Source of the DNA: Gammaproteobacteria bacterium
GTDB lineage: Bacteria; Pseudomonadota; Gammaproteobacteria; Eutrophobiales; Eutrophobiaceae
NCBI GenBank assembly: GCA_012103475.1
Contig: WLWS01000003.1
Span: 310,001-374,000 of the forward strand
Direction: 5' to 3'
DNA: 64,000 bases
Each line of letters begins with the position of its first letter. The first letter of the stretch is position 1. The position numbers and the translations under genes are program-made. A model generated the notes under the pieces. That model had not been told where the DNA came from and searched no databases. It worked only from the letters and a program-made list of their open reading frames with translations. Of the stretch, positions 34,436-43,061 are shown piece after piece.

Positions 34436-34753
34436 ATGAGTAGAACTAAGCGTTTCACTATTGCTACTGGTATCGGTTTACTTTTTATTGCTTTGAATTC
34501 ACCTGCTCAGGCTGCTGTGTCCATTTCATATAGCCCTTATTACGGTGTAGCTGTGAATTACGCAGACAGAGGCTATCGACAAAAATATCGACGATCCAAT
34601 TCTGGCTATGGCTATCGTCAATATTCTCCGCGATCTTACTATCGTTCTTCGCGTGACTACTATTCTGGTTACGATCGAAGTTATCGACGTGGTGACAGAA
34701 ATTATTATCGTTCGCCATATGACCGGGCCTACTCCGGGCGTCGTTGCGACTGA
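34436..34753 (+). CDS. Secreted Tyr/Arg-rich low-complexity protein
   Basis: This 105-residue protein has a signal peptide (~1-26, ending QAA). The mature chain consists largely of Tyr, Arg, Ser and Gly in repeats such as YSPRSYYRSSRDYYSGYDRSY. A good AGGAGAAG precedes the ATG. Such proteins are exported and probably disordered or surface-coating; the Tyr/Arg alternation could mediate self-association. No family function is known to me. Confidence 0.65.
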   Translation: MSRTKRFTIATGIGLLFIALNSPAQAAVSISYSPYYGVAVNYADRGYRQKYRRSNSGYGYRQYSPRSYYRSSRDYYSGYDRSYRRGDRNYYRSPYDRAYSGRRCD

Positions 34754-34823
34754 TAAATCGATTCAGTTACAAAATTACATCGGACTATAATAGGAGGTTC
34801 TGATTATCAGGCAGGAGATGTAG

Positions 34824-36632
34824 ATGCTTTTTCAAAATAGACACTTGTTTCGAACAGTTCTCCTGATACTTGTGACAGGGACTGGTAGTCATTCCGTCTG
34901 GTCGCAGGACACTGATAAGTTAAAGGCGGATATGGTTTTGCACAAGGGCATTGTGTACACCGTAAATGAGAAACAGAAATGGGCGCAGGCACTGGCTATC
35001 AATAGTGGCAAAATTATTTATGTTGGCAACAATGAGGGTGCGAAAGCCTATATTGGTAAACAAACGAAAGTTCTGGATCTGAAAAACCGACTGATACTGC
35101 CCGGTTTCCATGATGCGCATGTGCACCCCATGGAAGGAATCAGCCTGAGTACATTCATGAGCTGTGATTTGTATGAAATAAAACAGAAGTATTCTGACAT
35201 CAAAGACTGGATTGAACCACTTCGGGAATGTGGTGAAAGGGAATATCCACATAGCTGGATTCTGGGTGGTGGTCATGATAATAGTGATCTTTTCGAACTT
35301 GAAACATCTCCACGCGAGTTTCTCGACAATATTTTTCCTGATAAGCCGGTGGCTTTCATGGAAAAGTCGTCTCATTCAATGTGGGTCAATTCAAAGGCGC
35401 TGGAAAGAGTAGGTATCGATCGCAATACTCCGCATCCTCAGGGTGGCAAGATATTCAAAGATCCACATACAGGTAAACCAATTGGGATATTAACTGATAG
35501 TGCCGGTGATGAGTTGATGCACAAGGCTCTGGCGAAAAGCCCGGCATTGCAGGAAGCCAGATACCAGGCCGTACTGGGTTCGCAGGATTATCTGGTCAGT
35601 TACGGTATTACCTCCGCAGTCAATGCCCGGGTTTACTGGACGCGGGGAAATCTGGAACCGTGGTTGCGTGCGAAAAAAGAGGGTCGTTTGAAAGCGCGTA
35701 ATGTGATGTCTCTCTGGGCCTATCCACATCTTGACGATGACATGCAATTGTCTGAGTTTAAGTCAATGTATCAGGATGATAAGAGCTCTTTATTACGTGT
35801 GTCACAAATCAAGTTTTATTCGGATGGAGTGGCAGATCTGAATTCGGGGGCAGTCCTCAAACCCTATGGATATCTAATCCATCCTGATGCCGAAGCAAGG
35901 GGTGGTAATTACATTACAGAGAAACGCCTGACCAAAATGGTGTCTGCTATTCAGGATATGGGCTTCGGTGCAATAATCCATGCGATCGGTGATCGCGGTG
36001 TGCGTGAAGCTCTGAATGCCATTGAAGCGGCGCAAAAAGACAGACCAGATATGACTCAGAATCAGCCCCGACATTACATTTCACATGTGAACTGGGTGAG
36101 TGATAGAGATATAGGACGTTTCGCCGAACTCAATGTTCCTGCTGATACGCAGATAAATTACATCAAATACGAAGATTATCTATCCGGAGAGGACGATTAC
36201 TATACGAGCGGTTTTATGGTCGAAGTAGTCAAGAACAATGAATCTGATTTGGCCGCCATGTCCAGAATTATTTCCACAGGAGCACGTTTAGTGATAAGTA
36301 GTGACTGGGATGTTGCCAATATCGATCCTTTGTTCAGTATTCAAAACGCGACACAGGAATTTCTTGGAGCTGAGTCGACTAAAGGTGTAATGACGGAAAA
36401 AGAACTGCTTGAGTTGGCTGTTAAGGCTTACACCTATAACGCTGCCTACGCAATGAACCAGGAGACTCTGACCGGCTCACTGGAAGTGGGAAAGTATGCT
36501 GATCTAATAGTTTTGGATAAGAATATATTCGAATTACCGGTCTATTCTATTCGAGATTCAAAAGTGCTCTGGACTCTGGTAGCTGGAGAAGAAGTCTATC
36601 GAGCTGACAAATTACATGCGATTTCTCAATAG
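34824..36632 (+). CDS. Secreted YtcJ-like amidohydrolase
   Basis: This 602-residue metal-dependent amidohydrolase has a signal peptide (~1-27). The HxH metal motif is in LPGFHDAHVHPMEG (~91-104). Further ligands are likely the His in IIHAIGDRGVREALNAIE and HYISHVNWV and the Asp in VISSDWDV (~490). It belongs to the YtcJ/AepA group, which hydrolyses C-N bonds of unknown substrates. Here it is periplasmic. It follows the Tyr/Arg-rich gene after 70 bases and ends 17 bases before the convergent c554-like gene. Confidence 0.85.
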   Translation: MLFQNRHLFRTVLLILVTGTGSHSVWSQDTDKLKADMVLHKGIVYTVNEKQKWAQALAINSGKIIYVGNNEGAKAYIGKQTKVLDLKNRLILPGFHDAHVHPMEGISLSTFMSCDLYEIKQKYSDIKDWIEPLRECGEREYPHSWILGGGHDNSDLFELETSPREFLDNIFPDKPVAFMEKSSHSMWVNSKALERVGIDRNTPHPQGGKIFKDPHTGKPIGILTDSAGDELMHKALAKSPALQEARYQAVLGSQDYLVSYGITSAVNARVYWTRGNLEPWLRAKKEGRLKARNVMSLWAYPHLDDDMQLSEFKSMYQDDKSSLLRVSQIKFYSDGVADLNSGAVLKPYGYLIHPDAEARGGNYITEKRLTKMVSAIQDMGFGAIIHAIGDRGVREALNAIEAAQKDRPDMTQNQPRHYISHVNWVSDRDIGRFAELNVPADTQINYIKYEDYLSGEDDYYTSGFMVEVVKNNESDLAAMSRIISTGARLVISSDWDVANIDPLFSIQNATQEFLGAESTKGVMTEKELLELAVKAYTYNAAYAMNQETLTGSLEVGKYADLIVLDKNIFELPVYSIRDSKVLWTLVAGEEVYRADKLHAISQ

Positions 36633-36649
36633 GTTTTTTTTGAATCTCT

Positions 36650-37681
36650 TTAATTCTTTTTATACTTGTCGGCTGAAGGAAGAAAAGAGTCGACTCCGGC
36701 GAATTGCTTGCCATCATGATTGGCAGCAAATTGTTTCGCATAAGTGGAAATGCTCTCCGCAGCCGCCAGTAATTCATCTTCATTATTCAATTTTAATTTA
36801 ACACTGCCTGCTGTTTCTACAATACCAGTTAGTTCTGATGACTCTACGGTTTCCGCAATTTTCTGTAGTCGAAGTTGTGCGGAGCGAGTTCGTTTAGCCA
36901 TGGCTTTCGCATAAGCTGCTTTCTCTTTAGCGATCGCCAGGCCTCGCATACCGTGTTCCAGATCGAGCATCTGACCAACGATAAACATCATTCTGCGTCG
37001 TTCCAGAGCTGCTTCTGTATTGTCTTTCGTGTACCAGACATTGTGACGTACGCCGCCCTGACTCCATCTGACCAGTTCGAATTTGCTACCAGCGGCGTGG
37101 CCGCCAACATTAACCAGTTGTTCTTTCGGAACGGTGTGACAACCGTAACAATTATTGGCAACGGCGTATAAATTGCCCGGACGCAGCATGCCAGCCGATT
37201 CAGATTTAGCATAACGTTCTTTCTTATGCGCGGGATCTTCATTTTCTGCTTTGACTTCTTTACCACCAAAATCACTATGTACGTCAATCCAGTCCTGTCC
37301 GTCGCCATGACACGACTCACAGGTGATACCAGCGACTGGCTTAATTTTTTCTTCAACCATGGCCGAAGTGAAATGGCAACTGAGGCACTCACTTTCAGAC
37401 TTTATTCTCTTGATACCAATTTTATCCGCAATTTCTCTGCCCTTCTCGGAACGTGGTAATTTGGAGAAAGTGCTGGAGTGCTTGGTTTCTTTCCAAAGTG
37501 CAATAGTATCTTTGTGGCATTCACCGCAGGCGTCCGGACCTTTGACTTTGCTCGGATCAAGATGAAATTCCTGATTGGCGAATGTCAGGGGTGAAAATAA
37601 AAAAAGTAATAACAGGAGCGACGAGATTTTGTGTTCACAAAAAGATACACGAATCTGACTTATCTGCTTTGAGGAATTCAT
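36650..37681 (-). CDS. Tetraheme cytochrome c554-like protein
   Basis: This 343-residue periplasmic multiheme cytochrome has a signal segment (~17-36). Four heme c sites are visible: CGECH (~52), CLSCH (~98), CESCH (~121) and CYGCH (~179). The order resembles cytochrome c554. The C-terminal ~110 residues are heme-free and helical, with charged repeats. It is the last gene of the leftward multiheme region, 79 bases below the barrel gene. It could accept or donate electrons in the periplasm; the direction and partner are not shown by sequence. Confidence 0.9.
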   Translation of the reverse strand: MNSSKQISQIRVSFCEHKISSLLLLLFLFSPLTFANQEFHLDPSKVKGPDACGECHKDTIALWKETKHSSTFSKLPRSEKGREIADKIGIKRIKSESECLSCHFTSAMVEEKIKPVAGITCESCHGDGQDWIDVHSDFGGKEVKAENEDPAHKKERYAKSESAGMLRPGNLYAVANNCYGCHTVPKEQLVNVGGHAAGSKFELVRWSQGGVRHNVWYTKDNTEAALERRRMMFIVGQMLDLEHGMRGLAIAKEKAAYAKAMAKRTRSAQLRLQKIAETVESSELTGIVETAGSVKLKLNNEDELLAAAESISTYAKQFAANHDGKQFAGVDSFLPSADKYKKN

Positions 37682-37760
37682 ATCTTCACCTTTGATTTTT
37701 ATTTTTAACCAAATATTTTGTAACGGAAACCCAGACTCTATATCGTTTGATAATTCAAGA

Positions 37761-39137
37761 CTAGTACTTAATCAGAATCTCGCCGCGCAAGCCGTAACGA
37801 GTTCCAATTACATCTGAATCAGAGACATAGGCATTCAGGCCAGCCACAATTCGCCGGCCGATTGCCTGCTGAAATCGAATGGCAGCGCCGATGCTGTCAT
37901 TCTGTTCATTGTCATCGCCAACCCGGCCACCGATTTCCATGACCAGTTGCCGGCGTGATTTAAAGAATTTTTGATAACCGGCGATTAATCCGACAGAGTC
38001 ACCGGTTCGATTCGCAATTGCCGGAGTGACATTGCCGATTCCCGGAGCCGCGAATAACAAACCAGTCCGACCAAGTGGACCACCACTCTGTGGTTCTCTG
38101 GCGGGTGAAGTAAAATTGTCTATGGAGACAAAGGCATTCAGATAAACATTGTCGTGGCTATAAGCAGGTACCCAGGACACTTCAGAAAACAATAGAATGC
38201 CATCGTCGGCTTTGGCGGATTTTCGTCCTGGCGCAGTTGATGCTGCTATACGAAAAGTTGTATTTAATTTTCCAATCCTTTGAATCGAATCAATAGCTGC
38301 AGAGAGCAGGTCGCCTTCAGCGGATGATTCAACATAGACGACATCGACGTTTATCGTGCTTTTCAATGTATCAAGTTGTGTAAACAGACCGAACAGATTG
38401 GCATCTTTGTCTTCGAAGTTATCGTTACGATGAATGTCGCCCCAGCCAAAAAAGAAGGTGCTGCGCATGCTGACGAGCCAGGGTACACCCTCGAAGCGAA
38501 TGTTGTTTCTCGACAGGCCAAAACCGTCTAATGCATCTGCGATAAGCATCCCATCTTGAAAATTGATGCCCTGTCGGCCAACCGAAAACCCGATATCGTT
38601 TGAAGTGGAGTCCTGATAGTCCCATTTGGGGAACAACTCGGCTAGATCGCCTTCGAAAAAAAGTGTCTGAATGTTGTAATTAAGATTGTTTCTGAAACCA
38701 TCCTGAGAGTCCGGAGAGAAGACTTGCCCGCTGAAATCAGCTTCATCGTGAAGTGGGGTAATTCCAATCAGAACACGTTCCGTTCCGGTCAGTTGCAAGT
38801 TTCCGAAAAGATCCAGACGATTCATCCATTCTGTCGACGCTGGACCTGTGCCATTGTCGAAAGTCTGAATGGCTGTACGTTGTGTTCCATATAACCAGAA
38901 GCGAGGCTGCCAGACGGCGCCGGTCGGTATACGAAACCCCGGTTTCAGATTACCGGTACCAAGGAAATCCGCACCCAGTTCCAACAAGGGTGGTGTTCGT
39001 GTCGGAAGATCGGCATCCGATAGATACGGCGTCGGGTTATCTGAAAGACCGGAACCTGAATCGGATGCAGAGTAAACCGGCAATGTCATTATCAGCGTCG
39101 CCAGAGGAATAAGAAGCTTATGCATTGAATATTCCAT
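37761..39137 (-). CDS. Outer-membrane beta-barrel linked to the multiheme genes
   Basis: This 458-residue protein has a signal peptide (start of mature chain near residue 24) and many amphipathic beta strands ending in LIKY, so it is a predicted outer-membrane barrel. No known porin family is recognised. Its ATG overlaps the restored stop of the upstream cytochrome gene (TAATG), showing translational coupling. A barrel coupled to a periplasmic multiheme cytochrome recalls porin-cytochrome conduits such as MtrAB and PioAB, but I see no MtrB signature, so that role is a hypothesis. Confidence 0.7.
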   Translation of the reverse strand: MEYSMHKLLIPLATLIMTLPVYSASDSGSGLSDNPTPYLSDADLPTRTPPLLELGADFLGTGNLKPGFRIPTGAVWQPRFWLYGTQRTAIQTFDNGTGPASTEWMNRLDLFGNLQLTGTERVLIGITPLHDEADFSGQVFSPDSQDGFRNNLNYNIQTLFFEGDLAELFPKWDYQDSTSNDIGFSVGRQGINFQDGMLIADALDGFGLSRNNIRFEGVPWLVSMRSTFFFGWGDIHRNDNFEDKDANLFGLFTQLDTLKSTINVDVVYVESSAEGDLLSAAIDSIQRIGKLNTTFRIAASTAPGRKSAKADDGILLFSEVSWVPAYSHDNVYLNAFVSIDNFTSPAREPQSGGPLGRTGLLFAAPGIGNVTPAIANRTGDSVGLIAGYQKFFKSRRQLVMEIGGRVGDDNEQNDSIGAAIRFQQAIGRRIVAGLNAYVSDSDVIGTRYGLRGEILIKY

Positions 39138-41076
39138 TACTGAGTAAGGCTAATTCTATGTATTTTTTCCCAAATCACGCTGTGCCCGGCAACCACTTCG
39201 TCGGCAACCTGTTTTGCGGACATACCAAAATCAAAACCGACATCTTTAATTGCGTCGATAAGGTTAATGGGTACCATCGCCGATTTTAATCTCACCCGCA
39301 CATGGTAGTTACCGCTACCACCCAGGTTTTTGGCATTGATTTTATAGCTGGCCCAGCGAGTACTCAGTGGCGGAATTGTCTGTCGGTGTTTACGCGCGCT
39401 GCAGGTTGCCCTGTCAGCATAACCGAACGAGTGAAGGGACGTACGAAGGGCAGCGGGTCGGTAGAATCATTCACCGCAAGAACCTGCTCGCGTTCGCCAC
39501 CGCGCACATTACGAGTAACGAAACGTGACTGCAGAGTGAAAAGCTGTTTATCGAGTGGTAGTTCGTCATTATGGACATAGAGTGAGTGGGTATCGCGTAA
39601 ATCCCCGTTCGGATCGAGATCACCGGATTTAAAAACCACTTTTCCATTCGAATCTTTAACCGTTACTTCCAGCCATATGAGTCTCTCCGCGTCGAAACCC
39701 GTCGGTACGTTGTGCCCATCTGTGCCATTTTTAACTTCTATTCGAAATTGGAGGCCCCGTTTGCTGGCTTTTGTGGTTTCGATAGCACCGAGTTTGTAGC
39801 CATTTCGGAGTACCTGCATACGCTTGTCAGCTGCCCAGTCCAGCAATTTGTATTGTTGTTCAATAATTTCTCTTGCATCATAGCGATCGTCAACCGATTT
39901 CCAACGCTGCGGAAATTCATAATCATCGGCAAGGTTATCTTCGAAATCATCAGTACCCCATCCGGCTTTGTGATCAAACTGCAACCATTCTCTCAGGCTC
40001 GCCATCGCTACCGCGTCAGAGTTGTGTGGAAAAATACCGGGGTGAATCACGGAGTAATCAGGACCGGCAAAGAAATGGTTGGTGATTTTCCGGTCTTTGG
40101 TTGCAACGCCACCGACAACTGCAGCAGGACCGAATTCGTAATCTGATTCAGCGCCCTGCACTGAGGCCATGTGGCAATCCTGACAGCTGACTTTTCGAGC
40201 CGCAGCAGGTGAGTTTTTGTATTCCGAAAAGGCCTCTTCGAGACGAAAACCATTGAATAAATTCACATCATGACAGATGCCACAAAAGCCCGAAGTTGAT
40301 ATCTGTGGGAAATGACCAACTTCGGTATGTATTTTTCGACCTTTTTCTTCTTCTTTGGTGACAACGCGATATTCGTGCGTATTTTCCAGTACCCGTTCTA
40401 ACTCCTTGTTTCCCTGTGGTCCATAAACAGGTGTGGTCAAGCCACCTTCTTCCAAGGCAACCCGGCCGGAGACTTTTCCATATTCATTGTTAACACGATG
40501 ACAGACTACACAGGTAATTCCTTCTCTTGAAGTCGGATGCCGGTCGAGGTTGGATATGAATGTTGATTCACCCATGTTCATACCTACCTGATTGTGACAA
40601 CGGATGCAGAAATCACCATTAGTGCTACTGGTCAGGGAATTGATTTTATTCTGCATCGCCATATAGACAGGGCTCAGCTGGGCGTAGGCATGTTGAGAGA
40701 CCGACCATTCTTTATATTGTTTCTGATGATAGGTTTTACAGGTATTTGCTGAGGGGTAGCGATTTTCGGCAAACAGGGACAGATGGGCTGCTCCGGCATC
40801 GTCAATTACAGAGTCGGTTTTCTCTTCTTTTTCCTCTACCTCGTCAAAATCAACCAGTTCGTCATCGCCGCCAAGGCTATCATCGTCAAATAGCTCATCA
40901 TCGAGTAGATCATCACCCAGTAAATCATCGTCTTCGTCGTTCTGTGCCAGCAACAGCGTTTTCGGAGACTCTTCAATTATTTCGCTGGTGCCGATAAATG
41001 GCCAGATTATTAACAGCACTAATAAAAGATTAAGTCGTATATAGGGCATCTGCTTGTACCTGAATTTTACGTCCAT
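39137..41076 (-). pseudogene. Pentaheme-type cytochrome c with frameshift and one lost heme site
   Basis: This is a periplasmic multiheme cytochrome with a signal segment (~10-30) and an acidic stretch (~46-86). Four intact heme sites follow: CIRCH (~157), CVVCH (~189), CGICH (~265) and CQDCH (~298). The expected first site reads CKTYH (~113-117): the second Cys is Tyr (codon TAT at 40731-40729). The frame breaks near 39391-39400 in a GCGCGCG run. In the other frame it continues as KHRQTIPPLSTRWASYKI to a stop overlapping the barrel gene's ATG. The restored product is about 646 residues. Start may be 41076 or the ATG at 41049. Two lesions suggest decay, unless both are sequence errors. Confidence 0.8.
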
Positions 41077-41211
41077 GAACAGATCATAGCGTGTCTCCGA
41101 CAGGCATTGGATTGATCGACGCTATTTGCATAATTTTTCCTTAATACACGAGATTTTTTCCCGAATATGTGTACATGAGGCATCATATTGATACTTTCAT
41201 CACATTTTTCT

Positions 41212-42141
41212 TCAGAAAAAATAACTAAGTGTTAACGCATGTGAGTTGGAGTTTTCATCTCCCTTGACTCCGAGGTAGGTGTTCCAGTCCAGACTCCAAT
41301 GAGAATTAATGGTATAGATCAGATAAAAACCAAGCAAACCGTAACTTTCTCCGAATGTTGAATTAGCGCCACCGCCATTACCTCTGCCACCGCTTCCACT
41401 GCCGCCGCCCGGTCTTGGTGGCGGTGGTGGCATGCCTCCCATACCATTATTAAAGAGCACCGAATTCGAATCGTCACTTGAAATTTGCTCGAACCAGTTA
41501 AAACTGATTCCCGCATAAGCACCAGAATCGTCGGTAAGGGCAAAATAGTAATCTGCTCCGACACTAACATTCGCATACCAGGAATCCGTCTCACTCGTTT
41601 GTATATTTCCGAGGGGAGGGATCTGACCTTCGACATCGCTATGATCATATTGCAAGCCAGAAGTCAGAGTATAGGCCCAGAGACCTTGTTCACCTGAGTA
41701 ACTACCGGAGAAATCAAAGCGTTGCCAGTCAATCTTAGCTGATGAAAAAAGATCGTTCTGTTGTCCATGAACTAGCTCAATCTCGTCTTCTATCGAACTA
41801 TAACGACCAAAAATCTGCCATTTGTTGATGTTGTAAGCAAGACCAATGTGCCAACTATCTGAATCAAACTCGGCAATGTTGCCAGCCATAAGATTCTGAT
41901 CGTCACTAACACTACTATAGCCTGCTTGCAAAAAGGAATTATCACTTATAGCCAAATTGGCGCCCACTGCAACTCCGATAGCGTCGAAGTCAAGGCGAAA
42001 GCCATCAACAAATGTTGAATACTCATAATTGGTGGCGCCTATGGAGACATCGCTAGCAAAAACCGAGCTCGTACAAAACAGTGTCAGTAAAACACTAATT
42101 ATTTTGGAGACTAAATCAGCTCTGATCTTTTCAGGTATCAT
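41212..42141 (-). CDS. Outer-membrane barrel with Gly/Pro-rich loop
   Basis: This 309-residue protein has a signal peptide (~10-29, ending VFA), beta strands throughout and a C-terminal aromatic end (LTLSYFF) for BAM-dependent insertion. Near residue 235-260 is a loop of Pro, Gly and Ser (MPPPPPRPGGGSGSGG), likely exposed. The family resembles small eight- to twelve-strand porin-like barrels but I cannot name it. It starts 15 bases after the FecR gene and is probably co-transcribed with it and the decaheme gene. Confidence 0.7.
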   Translation of the reverse strand: MIPEKIRADLVSKIISVLLTLFCTSSVFASDVSIGATNYEYSTFVDGFRLDFDAIGVAVGANLAISDNSFLQAGYSSVSDDQNLMAGNIAEFDSDSWHIGLAYNINKWQIFGRYSSIEDEIELVHGQQNDLFSSAKIDWQRFDFSGSYSGEQGLWAYTLTSGLQYDHSDVEGQIPPLGNIQTSETDSWYANVSVGADYYFALTDDSGAYAGISFNWFEQISSDDSNSVLFNNGMGGMPPPPPRPGGGSGSGGRGNGGGANSTFGESYGLLGFYLIYTINSHWSLDWNTYLGVKGDENSNSHALTLSYFF

Positions 42142-42156
42142 AAAATATTCTTTTTC

Positions 42157-43056
42157 TTAACGTGGAGGAGGTCTTCGTCCCGGTGGTGGTCTGTTTCCAC
42201 GGGGTGGCGGACGATTTCCTCTCGGTGGTGGTCTGTCACCTCTTGGGGGTGGCCTTGTGTGTTTGCCATCGGCTCTACCTTTAGGTGCTTTCATACCGGG
42301 AAGCAATGTCAGGTTTTTTGCGAAATCTCGAACTTTATCTCGTCCAAGACGCTGATCGTATAGAACGAAGCAGGGCACTTCTTCAATCAATTCGCAAAGT
42401 TGGTTTTCGTTGCCGGATACGGTTGATTCACCGACTCTTGCGCGGGTCTGTCCGGAACAGTAAGCCGGCGAAAGTTCGCCTTTGTAAACGGAAACAAACT
42501 GTCTGTCCAGAGTTTCAGGTTTCCTAAAGTGGGAGCAGGCTTTAATTTCACTGGAAACCACATCGCAGGAATCTGCCTGACATATCCGCACTACCCATTC
42601 CGCTCTACCAGCCTGAATCAAGCCCTCCGGAGTTTTCAAAGTAAAGTTCTCCAGAGACTGACCGGCAATGGTGCCGGTGGTTACACGTGCACCGCCACGA
42701 ATGATTTCCAGCTCTATTTCACCTGCATCGCGCGTTTCGGGGAACTTGTTAATTTTAAATTCGGTATTGGGTCTCAATACAATTCTTGTCAAGTCATAGA
42801 AATTAACGCTTAACCAGGAATTGCTGCCCGTAAGAATAACATCGCCGGATGTAATCCGGTCTCTTACTTTCAGACTTCGTAAATCTCCCTGTTTGCTGAC
42901 CACTTCGCTTTGTCCGCTTATGCGAACCACCGTACCAACAGATTTTCCCTCTGCCAGTACCAGATCACTGAGTATGGGCAAAAGCAACAGATACAAAAGT
43001 ATCTTATGCAAAAACCGGGGGGTCAGCAGTGTGTCTGATTGTCTGATTGCATTCAT
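42157..43056 (-). CDS. FecR-domain protein with Pro/Arg repeat tail
   Basis: I start this at the ATG at 43056, five bases after the decaheme stop, giving a signal peptide (~14-34) and then a FecR domain (GTVVRISGQSEVVSKQGDLR, ITSGDVILTGSNSWLSVNF, IVLRPNTEFKINKF). The tail is four to five repeats of RPPPRGN/D. The longer open frame overlaps the decaheme gene and is not credible. FecR domains in the periplasm often sense or bind glycan or signals. The basic polyproline tail could bind cell wall or nucleic acid. Six Cys in the middle may form disulfides. Confidence 0.75.
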   Translation of the reverse strand: MNAIRQSDTLLTPRFLHKILLYLLLLPILSDLVLAEGKSVGTVVRISGQSEVVSKQGDLRSLKVRDRITSGDVILTGSNSWLSVNFYDLTRIVLRPNTEFKINKFPETRDAGEIELEIIRGGARVTTGTIAGQSLENFTLKTPEGLIQAGRAEWVVRICQADSCDVVSSEIKACSHFRKPETLDRQFVSVYKGELSPAYCSGQTRARVGESTVSGNENQLCELIEEVPCFVLYDQRLGRDKVRDFAKNLTLLPGMKAPKGRADGKHTRPPPRGDRPPPRGNRPPPRGNRPPPGRRPPPR

Positions 43057-43061
43057 CCTGA

